Positions 44,420-53,054 of a stretch of 64,000 bases of DNA are shown one piece after another (position 1 is the first letter of the stretch; every line of letters starts with the position of its first letter). The position numbers and the translations under genes are program-made. The notes beneath the pieces are model-generated. The model ran no database searches. It saw only the letters and a list, made by a program, of their open reading frames with translations, and was not told the DNA's origin. This DNA comes from Cryobacterium algoritolerans (GTDB lineage Bacteria; Actinomycetota; Actinomycetes; Actinomycetales; Microbacteriaceae), in contig NZ_SOFP01000071.1 in the NCBI RefSeq assembly GCF_004402785.1, positions 1-64,000 on the forward strand, read 5' to 3'.

Positions 44420-45721
44420 ATGGTCGAGCAAGCGTCAGCGTTGAGACGAACGCCAGTCCCGTCGAACCTGAGCCCGTCCGATACCGCACGGCAGACGGCC
44501 CTCGTGCGGATGAAACGGCTCGCGGTGGGCCTGCTTCTCGTGATGGGCGTCGTGTTCGCCGTGTCCTTCGCACTACAGGAGCGCTACCCGGCCCTGCAGT
44601 ACGTGCGGGCCGCCGCCGAGGGCGGCATGGTCGGCGCTCTCGCGGACTGGTTCGCGGTGACGGCACTGTTCCGCTACCCGCTGGGCCTGCGCATCCCGCA
44701 CACGAACATCATCGCCAGCCGCAAGAACGAGATCGGAGCGAGCCTGGGTGAGTTCGTCGAGACGAACTTTCTCTCCGAGGCCGTAGTGCGCGGCAAGCTC
44801 GAATCGATGGGAGTCTCCCGGCGGTTGGGCGCGTGGTTGTCGTCGCCGGAGAACGCCGGTCGGCTGACCGATGAGGTCGCGGTGGCCGGCACAGGGCTGC
44901 TCGAACTGCTCAGCGACGACGCCATCAAGGACCTGATCGAGACCGTCGCCCGCGAGCACCTCGTGCAGGCCGATTGGGCACCCCCGATCGGCCGGGTCGG
45001 TGAACGGTTGGTGGAATCCGGGCAACAGCACGCTGCCGTCGACCTGCTGCTGGAGCGAGCCGAGGGCTGGCTGCTCGCACACCCTGAGGCCTTCGGCCGG
45101 GCCGTGTCGCAGCGCCTGCCGAGCTGGATGCCCGGATTCGTCGACAAGCTCGTCGACGACAAGGCGCACCGGGAGGTGCTGGCCTTCCTCGCCGCGGTGC
45201 GGGTGGATGCCGCGCACCCGCTGCGCAGCGCCATCGACCGTTACCTCGTCGAACTCGTGGGCGACCTGCAACACGACCCCGCCATGATCACCCGGGTGGA
45301 GACGCTCAAGCGCGAGTTGCTCGACAGCGCTCGGCTGCGCGAATTCGCCGGCGAAACCTGGGAGTCGGTGAAGGCCTCGCTGGTCGATGCCCTGGGCGAC
45401 CCGGCAAGCGCACTGCGCGCCGGCATCCGCTCCACGGTGATCGAGGTGGGCGCGCGGCTGCTCGACGACGGTGCCCTCGGCGCGCGGATCGACCGGTGGA
45501 TCGCGGATTCGGCCAGTTATCTGGTGCGGAGTTACCGGCACGAGATCGCCGGCGTCATCACCGAGACCGTCGAACGGTGGGACGCGACCGAGACCTCGGA
45601 GAAGATCGAGCTTCAGGTCGGCAAGGACCTGCAGTTCATCCGCATCAATGGCACGGTCGTCGGCGCCCTCGCCGGACTGGCCATCTTCGCGGCCGCGCAC
45701 GCCGTCGTGTCACTGACCTGA
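44420..45721 (+). CDS. DUF445 membrane protein
   Basis: This 433-aa protein matches the DUF445 family. An N-terminal helix ([19 protein letters not shown]) is followed by the conserved [22 protein letters not shown] and [21 protein letters not shown] long helical middle and a C-terminal helix ([20 protein letters not shown]) complete it. The termini are probably anchored and the centre soluble. The function is unknown; distant relatives in this group act near the cell envelope. ATG 44420 is preferred over the adjacent GTG 44417. Confidence 0.88.
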   Translation: MVEQASALRRTPVPSNLSPSDTARQTALVRMKRLAVGLLLVMGVVFAVSFALQERYPALQYVRAAAEGGMVGALADWFAVTALFRYPLGLRIPHTNIIASRKNEIGASLGEFVETNFLSEAVVRGKLESMGVSRRLGAWLSSPENAGRLTDEVAVAGTGLLELLSDDAIKDLIETVAREHLVQADWAPPIGRVGERLVESGQQHAAVDLLLERAEGWLLAHPEAFGRAVSQRLPSWMPGFVDKLVDDKAHREVLAFLAAVRVDAAHPLRSAIDRYLVELVGDLQHDPAMITRVETLKRELLDSARLREFAGETWESVKASLVDALGDPASALRAGIRSTVIEVGARLLDDGALGARIDRWIADSASYLVRSYRHEIAGVITETVERWDATETSEKIELQVGKDLQFIRINGTVVGALAGLAIFAAAHAVVSLT

Positions 45722-45834
45722 GCCGGGCCCGGGCGGCGGCACCCGCCGTCCAATTGCATACAATTTCGACGGATGGGGGATACTGGGCCAATCCGCGTGG
45801 ACCTCCCTCGCGAGTGGGAGCGCAAGAGGAACCG

Positions 45835-47064
45835 GTGCACGAACTCATTCGCAGGTCGCTGGCGCCGACGATGCGTGCCTGGGCCACGGCCGCCGAGAGG
45901 GAGTTCACGAACATCCCGATGCCCACGGATGCCCCGCAAGCGCACTCCGCGGGCGTCGACGCCGACCGTATCCTCATCGTCGGGTCCGGGCCGGCGGTCG
46001 GCCGCGGGGTGATGAGCCACGACCTCGCCCTCCCCGGGGCGTTGGCGCGCGCCGTATCGGCGCGAACCGGGCGCGGAGTCGACGTCGACGTTGTCGCCCG
46101 GTCCCGGATGACAGCGGTCACCGCTCTTGCCGAACTCGACGACCTGAGGCTGACCCGATTCGACGCGATCGTCGTCACCCTGGGCGTGAACGAGTCGGTC
46201 ACCCTGGCGTCTGAGCGGGTGTGGCGGCTCGAGCTGAGCAGGCTCCTGCGCCAGCTGGTGCAGCGCAGCTCGGGCAGCACCCGGGTGTTCGTTGCCGGGA
46301 TCCAGCCCATCCGGTCGATTCCGATCTTCGATAGTTCGCTCGGCGACCTGGCAGACGGGCACGCGCGCAGGCTGAACCTGGCCACGGCCGCTATCTGCGC
46401 CGATGTCCCGCACGCCAACTTCGTGCCCCTCGACGGAGCACCGCTCCCCGGCGCTGATCGCTATCGCTCCCCGGGGGTGTACTCCCATTGGGCGGGACTG
46501 CTCGCGGCGTCGATGGTGCCTGCGCTGGAGACGGAGCGCTTCGCCTCCGCGCAGGAGGTCGCCCCGCTCGTTCTGAAGGATGCTGCCACCCGCGAGGCCA
46601 TGCGGCAGAATGCGGTCGACCGGCTCGGCATCGTCGACACGGCGCCGGAGGAACGGTACGACCGAATCGCCGACCTCGCCCGAATCATGTTCGGCACCCG
46701 TTCCGCCGCGGTGACCGTGATCGACCTTGATCGGCAGTGGCACAAGGCGAGGATATCCCTCGACCCCGATGAGGTGGCGCGGAGCACTTCCTTCTGCACG
46801 GTCACGATCCAGGGACCGGAACCGATGGTGGTCGCGGATGCCCTACTCGACGATCGCTTCCGGGAGAGCCCGCTCGTCGTCGGCGAGCCTCACATCCGCT
46901 TCTACGCCGGGTTCCCGATCGAATCCCCCTCCGGGGAACGGATCGGCGCGCTCTGCGTCTTCGACCCGGAGCCTCGCCGCGACGGAGCGGTGGACCTGGT
47001 CCTGCTGCGGGAGCTCGCGCTGATGGTCCAGCGCGAGCTGCGGCATCCGCCGGGCCACGTGTAA
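45835..47064 (+). CDS. SGNH-hydrolase-like domain fused to GAF domain
   Basis: The 409-aa protein starts at GTG 45835 after AGAGGA. Residues about 45-235 look like a flavodoxin-fold SGNH/GDSL hydrolase, but the blocks are altered. [13 protein letters not shown] stands where GDS is expected, TLGVNES replaces GxND, and YSHWAG supplies the late His. Residues about 250-405 are a GAF sensor domain ([52 protein letters not shown]). No output domain follows. It may be a cytosolic sensor with a hydrolase-derived module, or an esterase controlled by GAF ligand binding. The upstream TACAAT (45759-45764) is a possible -10 box. A reading frame open from 45496 overlaps DUF445 and is rejected. Confidence 0.8.
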   Translation: MHELIRRSLAPTMRAWATAAEREFTNIPMPTDAPQAHSAGVDADRILIVGSGPAVGRGVMSHDLALPGALARAVSARTGRGVDVDVVARSRMTAVTALAELDDLRLTRFDAIVVTLGVNESVTLASERVWRLELSRLLRQLVQRSSGSTRVFVAGIQPIRSIPIFDSSLGDLADGHARRLNLATAAICADVPHANFVPLDGAPLPGADRYRSPGVYSHWAGLLAASMVPALETERFASAQEVAPLVLKDAATREAMRQNAVDRLGIVDTAPEERYDRIADLARIMFGTRSAAVTVIDLDRQWHKARISLDPDEVARSTSFCTVTIQGPEPMVVADALLDDRFRESPLVVGEPHIRFYAGFPIESPSGERIGALCVFDPEPRRDGAVDLVLLRELALMVQRELRHPPGHV

Positions 47065-47088
47065 CGCCGGGCCCCGTCTAACGCCGGA

Positions 47089-47541
47089 TCAGGCGGCCGA
47101 ACGGAGTCCGGCCCCTGGCAGGTCGGCCTGCCCGTGTGCGGCGTGGGCGCTGCGCGACACTGTTGCGGCGGCCACCGCGTTGTCGGACACACGGACGTCC
47201 CGGTCGAGAACGGCGCCGGCCGGGATGCGGGCGTTCCGGCCGATTCGGGAGTGACTGCCCAGCCGGGCTCCGTTTCCCACCTGCGCGTCCGCGCCGACGT
47301 GCACGTTCTGGCCGATGAAGACCCGCGACCCGATGACTGCCCCGTGGTCGATCCAGCTTCCCGGCCCGATCCATGACTCGGCGCTGACCTGCGCGCCGCT
47401 TTCGACATAGGCCGTGCTCGACACGAACGCACTCGCGTGCACCCGTGCGGCGGGGGAGACCAGTCCACGCCCGTTGCTGTGGCGCCGGTACTTCTCGATC
47501 ACTCCGGTGTTGACCTCTACCTCTTCGTTTACTCTTTCCAC
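47089..47541 (-). CDS. Left-handed beta-helix (hexapeptide repeat) protein
   Basis: This 150-aa protein has at least eight hexapeptide turns between residues about 28 and 120 (SPAARVHASAFVSSTAYVES, IGPGSWIDHGAVIGSRVFIG, GRNARIPAGAVLDRDVRVSD), as in LbH acyltransferases. No gamma-CA His triad or clear acyl-CoA loop is seen, so the activity is unknown. GTG 47541 has a perfect AGGAGG six bases upstream. The first ten codons are AT-rich, which favours initiation. Confidence 0.78.
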   Translation of the reverse strand: MERVNEEVEVNTGVIEKYRRHSNGRGLVSPAARVHASAFVSSTAYVESGAQVSAESWIGPGSWIDHGAVIGSRVFIGQNVHVGADAQVGNGARLGSHSRIGRNARIPAGAVLDRDVRVSDNAVAAATVSRSAHAAHGQADLPGAGLRSAA

Positions 47542-47688
47542 GTGCGACCTCCTTAGTTCGTCGCCGGGCCGTGCCCGTTCTGTTCTGCAGTATGAGCGGG
47601 AAACCCGAACACTTACCCCATCAACGCTGTACGCCCGCCGGGAATTCCGCAGAGCGTCGTCCGCGTGCCGCGAACAGGGCCCGCAGTG

Positions 47689-48861
47689 TCAGGGCGCCGT
47701 GACCGCCGGGGGGCGCTGCGGGGGGACCGGCTCGGGCTCCCGGTGCGTGGCTGCCCGTCCGCCCGCGATGGCGGACACCCCGATAGTGACCAGGGCCCCG
47801 AGGATCAGCGCCGCGGCCTCACCGGGCAGCAACAGGTTCGATTGGGTGCCGATCGTGACCGCGGCGACCGGCACCCCGAGTTGCGCGGCCGACATCAGGC
47901 CGAGCGGAAGCGGCAGCCCGAGGAAGCGCGTGACGGCGTGCGCCAGCACGGCGGCGAGCCCCAGCGACAGGCCGAGCACGATCATCTGCGGCCGGTTCAG
48001 GAGGTCGAGCAGGTGGAGAGAGGCGCCGAGCCAGACGAAGAACAGCGGGCCGAGGAATCCATCGGCGATGGCGAACAGCTGCCTGGCCAGTCGCCTCGGT
48101 TCGCCGACGGCGGCAACGGCCAGTCCGAACGAGAACCCGGCCAGCATGATCGACACATGGCTGTAGACGGCCAGGGCCGCCATGGCGAAGAGGATCGCGA
48201 GCTGGATTCGCAGCTCCAGGGCGAACTTACGGGACTCCGACAGGTGGTGCAGGCGGAGCCGCGCCCCTGTTTTCTCCAGTCGGGAGAGCACGAGATAGAG
48301 CAGCACGGATGCGCCGGCCACCGCGGCCGCGCCGAGCGCCGCCCGGCCGGCATTGGGCGGGTCGATCGCCAGGGGCAGTGCCACGATCGCGGCGATGTCC
48401 GCGATGGCGACCTGTGCGATCACCTCGAGTACCGGGCTCCCGTTCAGTCGCAGGGAGTCGATGATCGGCAAGACCAGGGCGGCAGACGACGAGGCGAGCA
48501 GCACGATGTAGAGCGGCGCGTGGTTGATGCCGAAGAGCGCGGCGATCCCCACCCCGAGCCCGGCGGCGAACACGGCGGTGACGGTCGCGCGGGCCGCCCC
48601 CTTGCCGAGCGCAGACCGTTTCTGACCGTCCCGCAGGGGAACGTGGGATCCGGCGACGAACATCATCAGCGCGAATCCGACGTCGGCCAGCAGCGTGATC
48701 GACGGGTCCGTCGAATCCACCAGCCGGAGGCCGCTCTGCCCGACGATGATGCCCGCGAGAAGCTGACCGAGCATCACCGGCAGGCGCCAGCGACGGGGGA
48801 TGGCCAGAAGCGGCCCGAGCAGCGCGACGACGGAGATGATCGCCAGGGTGTGGAAGGTCAT
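47689..48861 (-). CDS. CPA2-family cation/proton antiporter
   Basis: This 390-aa membrane protein has about eleven to twelve helices of the KefB/NapA-type antiporter fold. RLPVMLGQLLAGIIVGQSGL lies at the N-terminus. The discontinuous helix 5 region is QVAIADIAAIVALPLA, and its Asp is the ion site. PLFFVWLGASLHL is seen in helix 9. There is no C-terminal TrkA-N domain, so it is a NapA-type monovalent cation antiporter and not a glutathione-gated Kef channel. The ParB-like gene lies immediately upstream on the same strand (22-bp gap). Confidence 0.88.
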   Translation of the reverse strand: MTFHTLAIISVVALLGPLLAIPRRWRLPVMLGQLLAGIIVGQSGLRLVDSTDPSITLLADVGFALMMFVAGSHVPLRDGQKRSALGKGAARATVTAVFAAGLGVGIAALFGINHAPLYIVLLASSSAALVLPIIDSLRLNGSPVLEVIAQVAIADIAAIVALPLAIDPPNAGRAALGAAAVAGASVLLYLVLSRLEKTGARLRLHHLSESRKFALELRIQLAILFAMAALAVYSHVSIMLAGFSFGLAVAAVGEPRRLARQLFAIADGFLGPLFFVWLGASLHLLDLLNRPQMIVLGLSLGLAAVLAHAVTRFLGLPLPLGLMSAAQLGVPVAAVTIGTQSNLLLPGEAAALILGALVTIGVSAIAGGRAATHREPEPVPPQRPPAVTAP

Positions 48862-48883
48862 CTCGGCGCTCTCCAGGGGGCGG

Positions 48884-49267
48884 TTAGAGCGTCAGATCGG
48901 CGAGCCGCACGGGGATGTCGGTGTTCTCGTTGGTGAGGTATGTGGCACACACCCGGTGGTACCCGTCTGCAATGTGCAGCGGCACCCCGGCGGGCAGATT
49001 GCCGCGGACAAGCAGGATCGGGGACAGCCTCACCCCGTCACGGATCAGTTTCAGGTAGGCGGCCACGTGCGGATTGGCGGCGTCGAGTAACGGCAGGCCG
49101 CTCGCCCGGAGGATGTCCTTGGCCTTCTGGTGCGTGAGCGGCGCCGCCTCAAGCGCGCCAACGGTGGCCTCGACAGCGCCGTCGTTCACGAGCAGATGCA
49201 GGAAGTTGGCGGCCTTCGGGAAGTCTTCGGCCTCGGGTTGGTCGAGCCACTTCACTTTCCTGGACAT
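48884..49267 (-). CDS. ParB/sulfiredoxin-fold protein of unknown function
   Basis: This 127-aa protein carries the core PILLVRGNLPAGVPLHIADG followed by YHR, which resembles the DGxHR loop of the ParB N-terminal/sulfiredoxin fold. An N-terminal helical part (HLLVNDGAVEATVGALEAAP) precedes it. There is no helix-turn-helix, so it is not a chromosome partition ParB. ATG 49267 is preceded by GGAGG. The longer open frame runs through the tRNA gene and is discarded. Its role is unknown; a phosphotransfer or nuclease activity would be speculation. Confidence 0.75.
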   Translation of the reverse strand: MSRKVKWLDQPEAEDFPKAANFLHLLVNDGAVEATVGALEAAPLTHQKAKDILRASGLPLLDAANPHVAAYLKLIRDGVRLSPILLVRGNLPAGVPLHIADGYHRVCATYLTNENTDIPVRLADLTL

Positions 49268-49365
49268 TGCGCCTCCGTTCGCGGTGCCGACCCGGCTCCG
49301 GCCCGGTCGATACCTCGAGCGTAGTAGCAGCAGAGGGCATCCGTCGGCCGGGTGCCGCGAGAAAG

Positions 49366-49438
49366 TGGGCCCCGTCGGGCTCGAACCGACGACCCAAGGA
49401 TTAAAAGTCCTTTGCTCTACCAACTGAGCTAGAGGCCC
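49366..49438 (-). tRNA. tRNA-Lys (TTT anticodon)
   Basis: The 73-nt gene folds into a full cloverleaf. The acceptor stem is GGGCCTC/GGGGCCC with one G-T pair, the D arm contains AGCTCAGTTGGTAGAGC, and the anticodon stem AAGGA/TCCTT encloses CTTTTAA. The T arm is GTCGG-TTCGAGC-CCGAC and the discriminator is A. No CCA is encoded. A -10 box TAGATT (49448-49453, minus strand) lies 9 nt upstream. Confidence 0.97.
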
Positions 49439-49546
49439 GCGGTTAATAATCTAGCGTGGATTCGCGAAGGGTTTTTCTGGGTACCGTTGAACTGCGCCCC
49501 AAGAGTGTCGGGGCGGCGGCGCCGAAGCGAACAGCAGGAGGATGCG

Positions 49547-50176
49547 ATGGCCGACGATTTCCACAAGCCCACCCAGTTCTCCGGCAGCAAGTTCGAGTCG
49601 TTCCAGGGTGGCGACGACCCGGCGTCGATCAGTCGTGTCGCCCACGAGACAGCCCATGCCCTCCTCGCCCGGGTGCGCAACGACCCGGATCCCGCAGTCG
49701 TCGACCGGCTGGTCGCCTACACCGATGAGCACGGCGTGGACGCCGTCGCGGAGTTGTGGGCGAGTGCGACCCCGCGCAGCCTTCCCGGCGCACTCTGGCG
49801 GATCTACCTGGTGCGACTCCTGATCAGGCAGGACCCGCATGGTACGGCGCTCCTCTATCAGCGGGGCACTGAGGTCACCGTGGCGATTGACCCGGTGATT
49901 GCCGGTGCAGCGGCCCCGACTGGCCCCGGAGAGATCATCGCGCTGGCCGACCAGATCCTGCGCGGGATCTTCACCGGTGACTTTGCGGTGGCGCTCGACC
50001 GCGCAGCGGCGTTCTGTCGGGTGATCTCGATCGGCTGCACGAGCGTCGCTGACGATTCGGAGACGAGCGAGCCACTGCGAGCAACCGAGCTCACGACCCG
50101 AGCGCTGCGCTTCTCGACCACGGCGCAGGAGCTCGGTTCCTGCGCCAGGCTGTGGCGCAGCGAGTCCCTGGACTGA
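49547..50176 (+). CDS. Conserved actinobacterial protein of unknown function
   Basis: This 209-aa soluble protein has no recognised domain. It begins MADDFHKPTQFSGSKFESFQ and continues with mainly helical segments (AHETAHALLARVRND, AVVDRLVAYTDEHGVDAVAE, ALWRIYLVRLLIRQD, LADQILRGIFTGDFAVALDR). No signal peptide, membrane helix or metal motif is visible. ATG 49547 follows a good AGGAGGAT; the upstream frame to 49487 lacks one. It stands between tRNA-Lys and the sigK operon, 277 bp before sigK. Confidence 0.8.
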   Translation: MADDFHKPTQFSGSKFESFQGGDDPASISRVAHETAHALLARVRNDPDPAVVDRLVAYTDEHGVDAVAELWASATPRSLPGALWRIYLVRLLIRQDPHGTALLYQRGTEVTVAIDPVIAGAAAPTGPGEIIALADQILRGIFTGDFAVALDRAAAFCRVISIGCTSVADDSETSEPLRATELTTRALRFSTTAQELGSCARLWRSESLD

Positions 50177-50396
50177 ACCGCTCGGGACCGGCCCGGTCGG
50201 TCTCCCCGGCCCGGGCCGCCGGCACCTTCCTGAGCTGGGGAACAAATAACCCGAGGTCGTCGTTTACACTGGATGCTGGTCGGGCCGCAGTAACCCCGGG
50301 CTCCAATATTCGCCGCTCCGAGCGGCCTCGCGCCGAGAGGCGTTCTGCGGCCCGGCCTTCACTTTGTGTTCACTTCGCCGTTGATTCGTCTTTCCC

Positions 50397-50426
50397 CCAA
50401 TCCAACCCGGGTTCGGCACCGAACCC
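50397..50426 (+). promoter_or_regulatory. Putative sigK promoter overlapping an 18-bp palindrome
   Basis: CCAATCC (50397-50403) and CCGAAC (50419-50424) resemble the -35 and -10 elements known for mycobacterial SigK (CCATCC and CCGAAT), although the 15-nt spacer is short. The -10 half lies in the perfect palindrome GGGTTCGG-CA-CCGAACCC (50409-50426). The site is about 30 nt before ATG 50454, compatible with autoregulation. Confidence 0.4.
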
Positions 50427-50453
50427 TAGACATGGAACGGGAAAAGACCTGAC

Positions 50454-51050
50454 ATGCTGGGTCTCATGACTGCTGATTTCGACTTCGACCTTGAGTCGAC
50501 TGCTCCTGCCTCCAAGGAGGTGCTGCTGGGCCGCGTGGCTCAGGGAAACGAAACGGCTTTCGGAGACCTGTATGACCAGATGGCCCCTCGGGTGCTCGGT
50601 CTGGTCAAACGCCTGCTGATCGACCACGCGCAGTCGGAAGAAGTGACCCAGGAGATCTTCCTGGAGATCTGGCAGTCGGCGTCGCGGTACGAGGCGCAGC
50701 GTGGCGGTGCCTCGACCTGGATCCTGACCATGGCGCACCGGCGTGCGGTCGACCGAATCCGGTCGTCCCAGGCCGGACGCGACCGGGACACGAAGATCGG
50801 CATCCGCGACCTCGCGGTGGAGTACGACAACGTGTCCGAAACCGTCGAAACACGTATCGAGCACGAAAGGGTGGAAAAGGCGATGTCCAGATTGACCGAA
50901 CTGCAACGCCAGGCGATCAGCCTCGCGTATTACGGCGGTCTCAGTCACAGCGAAGTCGCCGAACGCCTGCATATCCCGCTCGGCACCGTAAAGACCCGCC
51001 TTCGAGACGGCATGATCCGGCTGCGGGACGAATTGGGCGTGGCAGCATGA
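50454..51050 (+). CDS. sigK: ECF RNA polymerase sigma factor SigK
   Basis: This 198-aa ECF sigma factor has region 2 (FGDLYDQMAPRVLGLVKRLL, SEEVTQEIFLEIWQ, WILTMAHRRAVDRIRSSQA) and region 4 (LTELQRQAISLAYYGGLSHS, EVAERLHIPLGTVKTRLRDG). It recruits RNA polymerase to its own regulon and is held inactive by the membrane anti-sigma factor encoded next, which overlaps it by four bases. An alternative ATG at 50466 (MTADFD) is possible. The leader contains a palindrome and a SigK-like promoter. Confidence 0.95.
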   Translation: MLGLMTADFDFDLESTAPASKEVLLGRVAQGNETAFGDLYDQMAPRVLGLVKRLLIDHAQSEEVTQEIFLEIWQSASRYEAQRGGASTWILTMAHRRAVDRIRSSQAGRDRDTKIGIRDLAVEYDNVSETVETRIEHERVEKAMSRLTELQRQAISLAYYGGLSHSEVAERLHIPLGTVKTRLRDGMIRLRDELGVAA

Positions 51051-51937
51051 CCGGCACAGGCAACAACCGCGTCGACAACGTAGGCGAGAACCCCGGCGAG
51101 ATGTCCGGCGCCTACGCCCTCCATGCGCTCAACCCGGGCGAGGCTGCCGGCTACGAGGCCCACCTCGCGGAGTCGGAACAGGCCAGAATCGAGGCGGCAG
51201 AACTCAGCGACACCGCCGTAGCCCTTGGCCTGGCCACCGCCCCGGTCCAGCCGTCCGCGGCGCTCAAGGCATCCCTAATGGCCCGGCTCGCCACTACCCC
51301 GCAGCTGCCCCCCCTCCGGGCGCCGACGGTTGCACCCGCCGTCGTCCGCGCCGTGCCCGTGCCGCCGGATGTCGTCGAGCCCGCCGCCGAGCGACCCGCC
51401 GAGGCATCCGCCGGCCCCGTCACGCCGGTGGCGGCGTCTTCAGGGGGCACCGCGTCCGAACGGGCCAGGCGGCGTTGGTTCCGTGGACCGGTCAGCATGC
51501 TCGTCGCTGCGGCCGCGGCCGTCGCACTCTTCGTGGGTGGCGCGTTCGCCGGTCAGGCGTTCAACTCCGACCAGTTCCCGCAGCAGCAGGCGGCCGGGCT
51601 GGCCCAGATCAACTCGGCGCCGGATTCCAAGCGCGCCTCGACCACAACCTCAGACGGCCACAAGGCCACCCTGGTCTGGTCCACCGAACGCAAACTCTCC
51701 GCACTGCTGGTCGATGACCTGCCGGAACTGCCCTCCGACAAGGACTACCAGCTCTGGTACATCGGCGGGACGGGAGCGGTGTCGGCCGGCACCTTCGATT
51801 CCTCCGGAACCGGAACGGTGTGGCGGGTACTGGACGGCAGCATCACGGTCGGCGACCTCATCGGGGTCACCGTCGAGCCCAAGGGCGGCTCCAAGCAGCC
51901 GACGACCGACCCGATTGTCGCCATCCAGAGTTCCTGA
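51047..51937 (+). CDS. rskA: Anti-sigma-K factor RskA
   Basis: This 296-aa membrane anti-sigma factor has a cytosolic N-terminal sigma-binding helical domain (GAYALHALNPGEAAGYEAHL). A Pro/Ala-rich linker (about 90-145) and one transmembrane helix (VSMLVAAAAAVALFVGGAFA) follow. The extracytoplasmic RskA domain shows LVDDLPELPSDKDYQLWYIG and VTVEPKGGSKQPTT, the family signature. The zinc-binding Cys residues of ZAS proteins are absent. It is translationally coupled to sigK (ATGA). Release of SigK is expected to follow regulated proteolysis. Confidence 0.94.
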   Translation: MTGTGNNRVDNVGENPGEMSGAYALHALNPGEAAGYEAHLAESEQARIEAAELSDTAVALGLATAPVQPSAALKASLMARLATTPQLPPLRAPTVAPAVVRAVPVPPDVVEPAAERPAEASAGPVTPVAASSGGTASERARRRWFRGPVSMLVAAAAAVALFVGGAFAGQAFNSDQFPQQQAAGLAQINSAPDSKRASTTTSDGHKATLVWSTERKLSALLVDDLPELPSDKDYQLWYIGGTGAVSAGTFDSSGTGTVWRVLDGSITVGDLIGVTVEPKGGSKQPTTDPIVAIQSS

Positions 51938-51948
51938 TTCGATCGAAG

Positions 51949-51954
51949 TAGGCT
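51949..51954 (+). promoter_or_regulatory. Leaderless -10 box of pabC-like gene
   Basis: TAGGCT, 6 nt before ATG 51961 and just after the rskA stop. Confidence 0.55.
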
Positions 51955-51960
51955 CGGGGT

Positions 51961-52848
51961 ATGACGCTGCCTTTCACCCTGCTGATCGACCCGGTTCCGG
52001 CGGATTCCACCCGAACCGAGTTCGCGGACACATTCCACGAGATGGAATCGACGGCGCCGGCGTTGCGGGTCGGAGAGCTGAGCACCCAGCGCGGTGACGG
52101 CATCTTCGAGACCCTCAGCGTGGTGAACGGCCACCCGCAGGAGGTCGAACCGCACATCAGCCGGCTGCGCAACTCGGCCGAGATCTGCGAACTGCCCGTG
52201 CCCAACGCCGCGCAGTGGCGGGCGGCGATCGCGCACGCCGTCGATCGGATCCCCGGCGAGGGAGAACTCGCGCTCAAGTTCGTGCTCAGCCGCGGTGTCG
52301 AGTCAGGGCCGGCCCCCACGGCGTGGCTGCACGCGACGGCGGCGCCCGACTACCGTGCCGTGCGGGAGCAGGGCGTGCGCGTCGTCACCCTCGACCGTGG
52401 CTACCCCCGCGGGGTGGCCGAAGTGGCGCCCTGGCTGCTGATGGGCGCGAAGACGCTCAGCTACGCCATCAACATGGCCGCGATCCGCGAGGCGAAGCGC
52501 CGCGGCGCCGACGACACGATCTTCACCACCCACGACGGCTACGCGATGGAGGGGCCGACGTCAAGCGTGATCATCCGGACAGGCGGCGTGTACGTCACGC
52601 CGGCGCCGAGCGGCGCCATCCTGCACGGCACCACCCAGCAGAGCGTGTTCGAGTACCTCGAGGCTGCGGGGGAGTCGACCGAATACCGGGATGTCACGGT
52701 CGAGGAGCTGAGGAACGCCGAGGCGGTCTGGCTGGTCTCGAGCGTGCGCCTCGCTGTGGTCGTCACGTCCATCGACGGCGAGCCCTGCCCGACGGACATC
52801 GACCTGACCCGATCCCTCAACGCCTACCTCCTCGCCCGCACAGCCTGA
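51961..52848 (+). CDS. pabC: Aminodeoxychorismate lyase-like class IV aminotransferase
   Basis: This 295-aa fold-type IV PLP enzyme has QRGDGIFETLSVVNG at the N-terminus, the PLP lysine in MGAKTLSYAINMAAIREAKR, and GYAMEGPTSSVIIRTGGVYV and GTTQQSVFEYLEAAGE in the cofactor phosphate region. By family it releases pyruvate from 4-amino-4-deoxychorismate to give p-aminobenzoate for folate. Related branched-chain or D-amino acid aminotransferases share these motifs, so the symbol is a best guess. It is leaderless. Confidence 0.8.
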   Translation: MTLPFTLLIDPVPADSTRTEFADTFHEMESTAPALRVGELSTQRGDGIFETLSVVNGHPQEVEPHISRLRNSAEICELPVPNAAQWRAAIAHAVDRIPGEGELALKFVLSRGVESGPAPTAWLHATAAPDYRAVREQGVRVVTLDRGYPRGVAEVAPWLLMGAKTLSYAINMAAIREAKRRGADDTIFTTHDGYAMEGPTSSVIIRTGGVYVTPAPSGAILHGTTQQSVFEYLEAAGESTEYRDVTVEELRNAEAVWLVSSVRLAVVVTSIDGEPCPTDIDLTRSLNAYLLARTA

Positions 52849-52856
52849 TCTACCCC

Positions 52857-52950
52857 ACCCGACTCATCCCTCATCCTCATCCGCGAGAGTGCACTTTTCG
52901 CCCTCTCAGCAGCCCCGAAAGGGCGAAAACTGCACTCTCGCGAGTCGGGT
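52857..52950. repeat. Nested inverted repeat between convergent pabC and pstB
   Basis: The inner stem has 23-nt arms (52882-52904 and 52920-52942) with one mismatch and a 15-nt loop. The arms contain CGCGAGAGTGCA and TTTTCGCCCT. A second pair, ACCCGACTC (52857-52865) with GAGTCGGGT (52942-52950), surrounds it. It could end transcription from both sides, but it is much longer than the simple GC hairpins used elsewhere in the window. Confidence 0.85.
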
Positions 52951-53051
52951 ACGGAGGCGGGGAGAGGGCACGGAGGCGGGGAGAGGGCACGGAGTCGGGG
53001 AGCGGGCGGGGAGCGGGCGGGGAGCGGGCGGGGAGCGGGCGGGGAGCGGGC
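52951..53051. repeat. Two adjoining G-rich tandem repeats
   Basis: Three copies of a 19-bp unit (ACGGAGGCGGGGAGAGGGC, the third diverged) at 52951-53007 run into five perfect copies of the 11-mer GGGGAGCGGGC (52997-53051). The array ends three bases before the pstB stop codon. One strand is very G-rich with runs of G4 and could form G-quadruplex. Confidence 0.9.
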
Positions 53052-53054
53052 GGG

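Noticed and set aside
42336-44666. 776-aa open frame antisense to the copper amine oxidase
   Set aside because: Composition is typical of a third-position GC shadow; it spans the intergenic palindrome and overlaps a gene with intact cofactor and metal sites.
45496-45834. Upstream part of the SGNH-GAF frame
   Set aside because: It lies inside DUF445 in another frame and is Arg/Gly-rich; GTG 45835 after AGAGGA begins the folded domain.
49268-49423. N-terminal extension of the ParB-like ORF
   Set aside because: It runs through the tRNA-Lys gene; ATG 49267 has its own GGAGG.
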